Origin: Bacteroidota bacterium
GTDB taxonomy: Bacteria; Bacteroidota; Ignavibacteria; Kryptoniales; JAKASW01
Length of the DNA: 36,885 nucleotides
Reading direction: 5' to 3'
Assembly (NCBI GenBank): GCA_021845665.1
Contig: JAJZVO010000042.1
Span: forward strand, 1-36,885
Shown: piece after piece, positions 32,908 through 36,885 of the stretch
How positions within the stretch are numbered: position 1 is the first letter of the stretch
Layout of the letters: each line of letters opens with the position of its first letter
The notes under the pieces: model-generated
Seen by the model: the letters and a program-made list of their open reading frames with translations, nothing else
Database searches by the model: none
What the model was told of the DNA's origin: nothing
Position numbers and translations under genes: made by a program

Positions 32908-34953
32908 GTGAGTAGAAAGACTTATATATTCGTAGCCATCATCCTGATGTCGTCGGCTTTAGGAGGCTGTTTTGCCTGGAATTATGTGAAGGTGGGATAC
33001 GACAATTTCTCGGCATATTTCAATACGTTTTATAACGCCAGTATCTCATTTAATGCCGGGATAAAAGATGTGACTGCGAGCAAACGTGCCTATGACCTGA
33101 GCTTGATTGCGGGGGAGCATCCTGCGCCCTTCGTGATCAGTCAGAATGCCAAACAGGATTTTGAACAGACGATTGTCGAAGCGTCAAAAGTTCTCCAGTA
33201 TCATCCGCACTCCGAGTTTACTGAAGACTGTCTTTTCATGATCGGGATAAGCTACTATTATCAGGGGGACAATCTCAGCGGTGAAAGAAAATTCCTCGAG
33301 GTTGAGGCTACATTTCCCGATACGAAGCGGGTAGCAGAGGCGGAAATGTATTATGGAGCCATGGAACTCAACGGGCAGAAAATGGAAACCGGGCGTGACA
33401 GGGTGCTGCACGCGATCCGGCTCGGCAGGATGGAGAAAAAGCAGAGTATCGTCGCGATGTCTTCGGCCATTCTCTCCGATTATTATCTAAGGCAGGGCGA
33501 TACGCTCGCTGCCGCAGCATATCTTGACACAGCATCGGCGTTTTCACAGGGTGACGAGGCGGCAATTTACGCATGCCGGGCGGGACGTCTATTGGTCGAC
33601 GAGAAGGAGTACAAGGAGGCCTCAAAGGAGTTTTCGTTTGCAGACCTGCTGGCACACGATGTCGAGATTAGATTCTATTGCAGGTATTATCTTGCACGAG
33701 CGCAGAGGCTGATGGGACATTACTCCGCCGCGCTTGATGGACTCGAGAGCCTTCTCAGGGACGACAATTTCTTTGACTACTTCCCGCTGATCAAATACGA
33801 GCGGGCTACCGTTCTCTACGATTCGGGAGAAGTGTCTCGAGCAGTTACTTATTACGAGAACATCGACACCGCGTATTCGACAAGTGTGGCGGCAACACGA
33901 AGTGCCTATCGTCTTGCCAGAATTTATCTGTACCGGGTCGGCGATTTTCAGACTGCTCTGAAATACTATCAACGAGTGTCCAGCCACCCGAACGTCTATT
34001 CGATTTCGGACAGCGGACAGATGATGGCACGCATACTGCAGGATTATCTAATTGACAGCTATAAAGTGCTGATGAACGACAGTCTTTACTATTCAGCCCT
34101 GGACGCCGAGCGGAAGAACGATACTTCGGCAGCTTATTCGAAGGAGAGAATAGACACGCTTTATGAACATGCGGCACAGTCACGGGATCAATTAGCCGGA
34201 TTGTTTATGTTCAAATTGCTGATCCCGGACTCGGCGATCAGCTGTTACAACACGGTCATCAGGGATTTCCCAAATTCCAGCGTGTATCAGTCGGCATTGT
34301 ACAGTCTGGGAGAGTATTGCTATTCTTCAGGTGATACGGTAAACGGCAGGAAATATCTGGACGATCTCTTAAATAACTCTAAAGATTCCCCATATGCTAT
34401 CTCCGCATGTTCAGTGCTCGGTTTGCCGCCCCCGGTGATTGTAGACTCTGCGAGGATTAGCTACGATCGGGCGGTTGAACTGAGCCAGAAAGGGAAGTAC
34501 GCGGCTGCGATTGACAAATTGCGCCTGCTTCTGAAGAATTCGAAATCCAAGCTCGCTCCCAAGGCGCTTTATATGCTTGGATGGATATACGAGAACAATC
34601 TCCATGTGCCCGACTCTGCTTTCGTATACTACCGGCTCTTGTCGACTGAGTTCCCAAACTCGGCCTACGGAGAAAATGTCAAGCTTGCTGTGACAGGGTA
34701 TGAGACTGCGCAGCAAGACAGCGCCCTCGCAAGAAAAGCGCGAGCAGACTCTGTCGCGGCGGAAGCCAGGTTGAAGGAGAAAGCGGATTCGCTGAAGAAT
34801 TTACCGACAAAGGGCAGACAGCCCGAAGTCAGGACTGAAACGAAAATCGGACCGGCTCCCGATTCGTCGAGAAAACCGGTGAGCGTGCCCGGAGACACAT
34901 CGGCCCCGGGTAAAGAACGGTCCGGAGACCTAATTAAACGCGGGAAACTATAA
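32908..34953 (+). CDS. Large TPR-type lipoprotein
   Basis: A 681-residue outer-membrane or periplasmic lipoprotein candidate. The signal ends in LGGC (18-21). The mature start, with NTFYNASISFNAGI, recalls the N-terminus of the SprE/PorW-like TPR lipoproteins of gliding and type IX secretion in Bacteroidota; this is a resemblance only. Residues about 80-600 are tetratricopeptide-like helical repeats (segments such as HPHSEFTEDCLFMIG and FPNSSVYQSALYSLGEYCY). The tail (about 605-681) is charged, then Pro/Ser-rich and probably disordered. It starts with GTG without a clear ribosome site. pyrK begins directly after its stop, an unexpected coupling of an envelope gene to pyrimidine synthesis. Confidence 0.75.
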   Translation: MSRKTYIFVAIILMSSALGGCFAWNYVKVGYDNFSAYFNTFYNASISFNAGIKDVTASKRAYDLSLIAGEHPAPFVISQNAKQDFEQTIVEASKVLQYHPHSEFTEDCLFMIGISYYYQGDNLSGERKFLEVEATFPDTKRVAEAEMYYGAMELNGQKMETGRDRVLHAIRLGRMEKKQSIVAMSSAILSDYYLRQGDTLAAAAYLDTASAFSQGDEAAIYACRAGRLLVDEKEYKEASKEFSFADLLAHDVEIRFYCRYYLARAQRLMGHYSAALDGLESLLRDDNFFDYFPLIKYERATVLYDSGEVSRAVTYYENIDTAYSTSVAATRSAYRLARIYLYRVGDFQTALKYYQRVSSHPNVYSISDSGQMMARILQDYLIDSYKVLMNDSLYYSALDAERKNDTSAAYSKERIDTLYEHAAQSRDQLAGLFMFKLLIPDSAISCYNTVIRDFPNSSVYQSALYSLGEYCYSSGDTVNGRKYLDDLLNNSKDSPYAISACSVLGLPPPVIVDSARISYDRAVELSQKGKYAAAIDKLRLLLKNSKSKLAPKALYMLGWIYENNLHVPDSAFVYYRLLSTEFPNSAYGENVKLAVTGYETAQQDSALARKARADSVAAEARLKEKADSLKNLPTKGRQPEVRTETKIGPAPDSSRKPVSVPGDTSAPGKERSGDLIKRGKL

Positions 34954-35733
34954 TTGGCGGGAAAATCCTTTCTTGAGACTGCTGTAATTTTAGATACACG
35001 GTTAGCTGCAGAACGCACTTACATTTCGAGACTCCGATCACCGCAAATCGTACCAATCGTGGAGGCCGGTCAATTTGTCATGGTTTCGTTTCAGGACACA
35101 TTGGATCCGCTTCTACCGAGGGCATTCTCAGTGTGCGACGCTACGGGCGACACCCTTTCGATTCTTTACGTGGCGGTAGGAAGGGGGACGAGAAAGATAT
35201 CCGGGCTCTTTCCGGGCGAGAAGCTGATACTGAACGGTCCTCTGGGAACCGGCTTTCCCAGGATGGAGAGGGGTAAGAATATCTGGGTCGCGGTAGGTGG
35301 ATCGGGTGCGGCGATCGTTCCGATTCTATCGAGGAGCGCAGGCAAAGCGGGGAGTGAACTCCGCTTCTTCTACGGAGCAAGAAGCAAATCTCAGCTTGTA
35401 CCGTTTGAGATATCTGCCTATACCGCTCATGCTACGGATGACGGCACTGCCGGTTTTCACGGTAACATAGTTGACCTGATGAAACTTGAGTTGAAGGGCG
35501 CTGAGCCCGACATGGTTTTCGGATGTGGACCGACGCCCATGCTTGTAAGCATGCAAAAGGAATTCGGGAACAGGATACCGACTTATCTGTCAGTCGAGAC
35601 CCCCATGGCGTGCGGGATGGGATTTTGCCAGGGGTGCCCGGTGAAGAGAAGCGGCGATGCCGACTACTATCTTGCATGCAAAGACGGCCCGGTATTCAGA
35701 TCGACGGAAATTGAATTCGAGGTGAAGCCGTGA
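34954..35733 (+). CDS. pyrK: Dihydroorotate dehydrogenase B, electron transfer subunit
   Basis: Passes electrons from dihydroorotate dehydrogenase to NAD+ through FAD and a [2Fe-2S] cluster. The 259-residue protein has the FAD motif LPRAFSVCD, VGRGTRKIS, the nucleotide-binding WVAVGGSGAA and FGCGPTPML. The cluster ligands Cys220, Cys225, Cys228 and Cys242 are in MACGMGFCQGCPV and LACKDG. The start is TTG immediately after the stop of the TPR gene. pyrD overlaps the 3' end, and the two proteins form the class 1B enzyme. Confidence 0.92.
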   Translation: MAGKSFLETAVILDTRLAAERTYISRLRSPQIVPIVEAGQFVMVSFQDTLDPLLPRAFSVCDATGDTLSILYVAVGRGTRKISGLFPGEKLILNGPLGTGFPRMERGKNIWVAVGGSGAAIVPILSRSAGKAGSELRFFYGARSKSQLVPFEISAYTAHATDDGTAGFHGNIVDLMKLELKGAEPDMVFGCGPTPMLVSMQKEFGNRIPTYLSVETPMACGMGFCQGCPVKRSGDADYYLACKDGPVFRSTEIEFEVKP

Positions 35734-36680
35734 TGCCGGACATGAAAGTAAGGATCGGAGATCTCGAGCTGAAGAATCCTTTGATGACTGCATCCGGGAC
35801 GTGCGGATACGGCGACGAACTCAAAGGATACTTCGACACTTCGATTCTCGGAGCGGTTGTTTCAAAATCCCTCACACTCGAACCGAAGGTAGGCAACGAG
35901 CCGCCGCGAGTCGCGGAAGTTGCTTGCGGGATGTTGAACTCAATCGGACTGGCGAACATCGGGGTGAGGCGCTTCATGGATGAGAAGATCCCGATACTCG
36001 ACGAACTGGGAGCCCTCATTATCGCAAACATAGCCGCGAAGCGCGTTGAGGATTACGTCTCCCTGGCCGAGATGCTTGCGGCGAGCAAATCCGTTCGCGG
36101 GCTGGAACTAAATTTGTCATGTCCGAACGTCAAGGAAGGCGGGATCGAGTTCGGCACAGACGTGAAAACGCTTTCGAACATAGTGAAGCTTGTCAGGAAG
36201 GTATTCAAGAAAACGCTGATCGTGAAACTGACGCCGAACGTCACCCGCATCGAAGAGTTCGCGAGTGCAGCCGAGGCGGAGGGAGCTGACGGTGTCACCG
36301 TTGCAAATACCTATGTCGGCATGGCAATAGATATTTACACGATGTCGCCGAAGATACATACTGTAACGGGAGGCCTCTCGGGACCAGCAGTGAAGCCCAT
36401 TACCATGGCGAAAGTATTTCAGGTATCGAAGTCGGTCAGCATCCCCGTTATAGCCAGCGGGGGAATCTTTACGTGGCAGGATGTTGTTGAGTATATTATT
36501 GCAGGCGCAACGGCTGTCGAGATTGGTACGTTACTTTTCACGAAGCCGGATGCACCGGGCAGGCTCCTGAAGGGAATTGAAGAGTACATGGCAGACCGGA
36601 AAATTGAGCGGCTCTCCAGCCTTATCGGGGGTATTCGCTTCGATCGGGATAATGTCCCGCACATGAATCATCACAAATAG
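35730..36680 (+). CDS. pyrD: Dihydroorotate dehydrogenase, class 1B catalytic subunit
   Basis: Oxidises dihydroorotate to orotate with FMN. The 316-residue protein shows the class 1B catalytic Cys131 in LNLSCPNV, SKSLTL (45-50), GMLNSIGLAN, KLTPNV and the FMN-binding IASGGIF and GATAVEIGT. It pairs with PyrK and so depends on NAD+. The GTG at 35730 overlaps the pyrK stop; the ATG at 35733 is an equally good start one codon later. It is separate from pyrRBC by about 29 kb, and no PyrR hairpin was seen here. Confidence 0.94.
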   Translation: MMPDMKVRIGDLELKNPLMTASGTCGYGDELKGYFDTSILGAVVSKSLTLEPKVGNEPPRVAEVACGMLNSIGLANIGVRRFMDEKIPILDELGALIIANIAAKRVEDYVSLAEMLAASKSVRGLELNLSCPNVKEGGIEFGTDVKTLSNIVKLVRKVFKKTLIVKLTPNVTRIEEFASAAEAEGADGVTVANTYVGMAIDIYTMSPKIHTVTGGLSGPAVKPITMAKVFQVSKSVSIPVIASGGIFTWQDVVEYIIAGATAVEIGTLLFTKPDAPGRLLKGIEEYMADRKIERLSSLIGGIRFDRDNVPHMNHHK

Positions 36681-36764
36681 GTAAGCCTCTTTCGCAACAG
36701 AACCACGCGCCAAGTCAAAAATTGAATTTCCACCGCATCTTGACAGGATCTACTAGGAACATTT

Positions 36765-36885
36765 ATGACCGAGACAGCCGACCATACCAAAGGTGATTTG
36801 CCGATGGGCGAGGCTGTGGAATTCCTATATAGCCTTGAGAAATTTGGCATGAAGATGGACCTCGAGAATATCGGTGCAGATCGGA
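36765..36885 (+). CDS. folC: Folylpolyglutamate synthase/dihydrofolate synthase, N-terminus (partial)
   Basis: Only 40 codons are visible before the window ends. The sequence GEAVEFLYSLEKFGMKMDLENI resembles the start of FolC proteins, whose first helix typically reads as an EALDYLYSLEKFG-like motif followed by GLENI. The ATP-binding P-loop would lie outside the window. AGGA lies 8 nt before the ATG. The gene is 84 nt downstream of pyrD on the same strand. The call is made from the helix pattern alone. Confidence 0.6.
   Translation, partial: MTETADHTKGDLPMGEAVEFLYSLEKFGMKMDLENIGADR

Overview
The window is a gene-dense bacterial chromosome segment of intermediate GC, made mostly of housekeeping and envelope genes. 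I saw no insertion sequence, phage gene, CRISPR array or tRNA. A type A RNase P RNA, a large TPR lipoprotein with an N-terminus recalling Bacteroidota/Ignavibacteria proteins, and a PyrR/PyrK/PyrD-1B pyrimidine set point loosely to the FCB superphylum, perhaps an uncultured Ignavibacteria-like lineage. The candidate promoters follow the E. coli-like TTGnnn / 16-18 bp / TAnnnT layout, not the TTTG/TAnnTTTG layout of Bacteroidia. The taxonomic reading is an inference.

Left part (1-7 kb): on the minus strand, a truncated PTS EIIA-type gene follows a fused sugar-nucleotide transferase/phosphomutase-like gene. Divergent from it is a pyrimidine operon, pyrR-pyrB-pyrC. Its leader carries a well-formed PyrR-binding hairpin and a competing alternative hairpin, placed directly behind a sigma70-type promoter. 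aat converges on pyrC with an 8-bp overlap.

Middle-left (7-13.6 kb): a small transcription unit ending in a strong intrinsic terminator sits just before nif3. The order is then nif3, a coiled-coil zinc-ribbon gene, about 520 nt without a clear gene, rnpB, recJ, and yebC-ruvC-ruvA with 4-bp overlaps.

Centre (13.8-22.8 kb): an FLVCR-like MFS transporter and a secreted clan GH-A-like glycoside hydrolase come first. A tightly coupled alr-manC-rlpA set follows, with a possibly leaderless alr mRNA, then an EamA transporter and a TrmH/SpoU methyltransferase.

Right-centre (22.9-29.9 kb): amrS-amrA-amrB (the AmmeMemoRadiSam triad) is coupled to a Rossmann/DUF2520 oxidoreductase-like gene and a glucose-1-phosphate thymidylyltransferase-like gene. 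Enoyl-CoA hydratase, mnmA and a single-domain response regulator follow. Right end (29.9-36.9 kb): a minus-strand operon encodes a soluble CNB-GAF-histidine kinase, a macro-domain protein and a SAM methyltransferase. Divergent from it are the TPR lipoprotein, pyrK, pyrD and the start of a folC-like gene. Pyrimidine synthesis is thus split into two clusters about 29 kb apart.

The best candidates for unexplored biology are the kinase/macro/methyltransferase operon with its convergent orphan receiver, the AmmeMemoRadiSam operon beside RNA-modification genes, the pyr leader, and the terminated small transcript before nif3.
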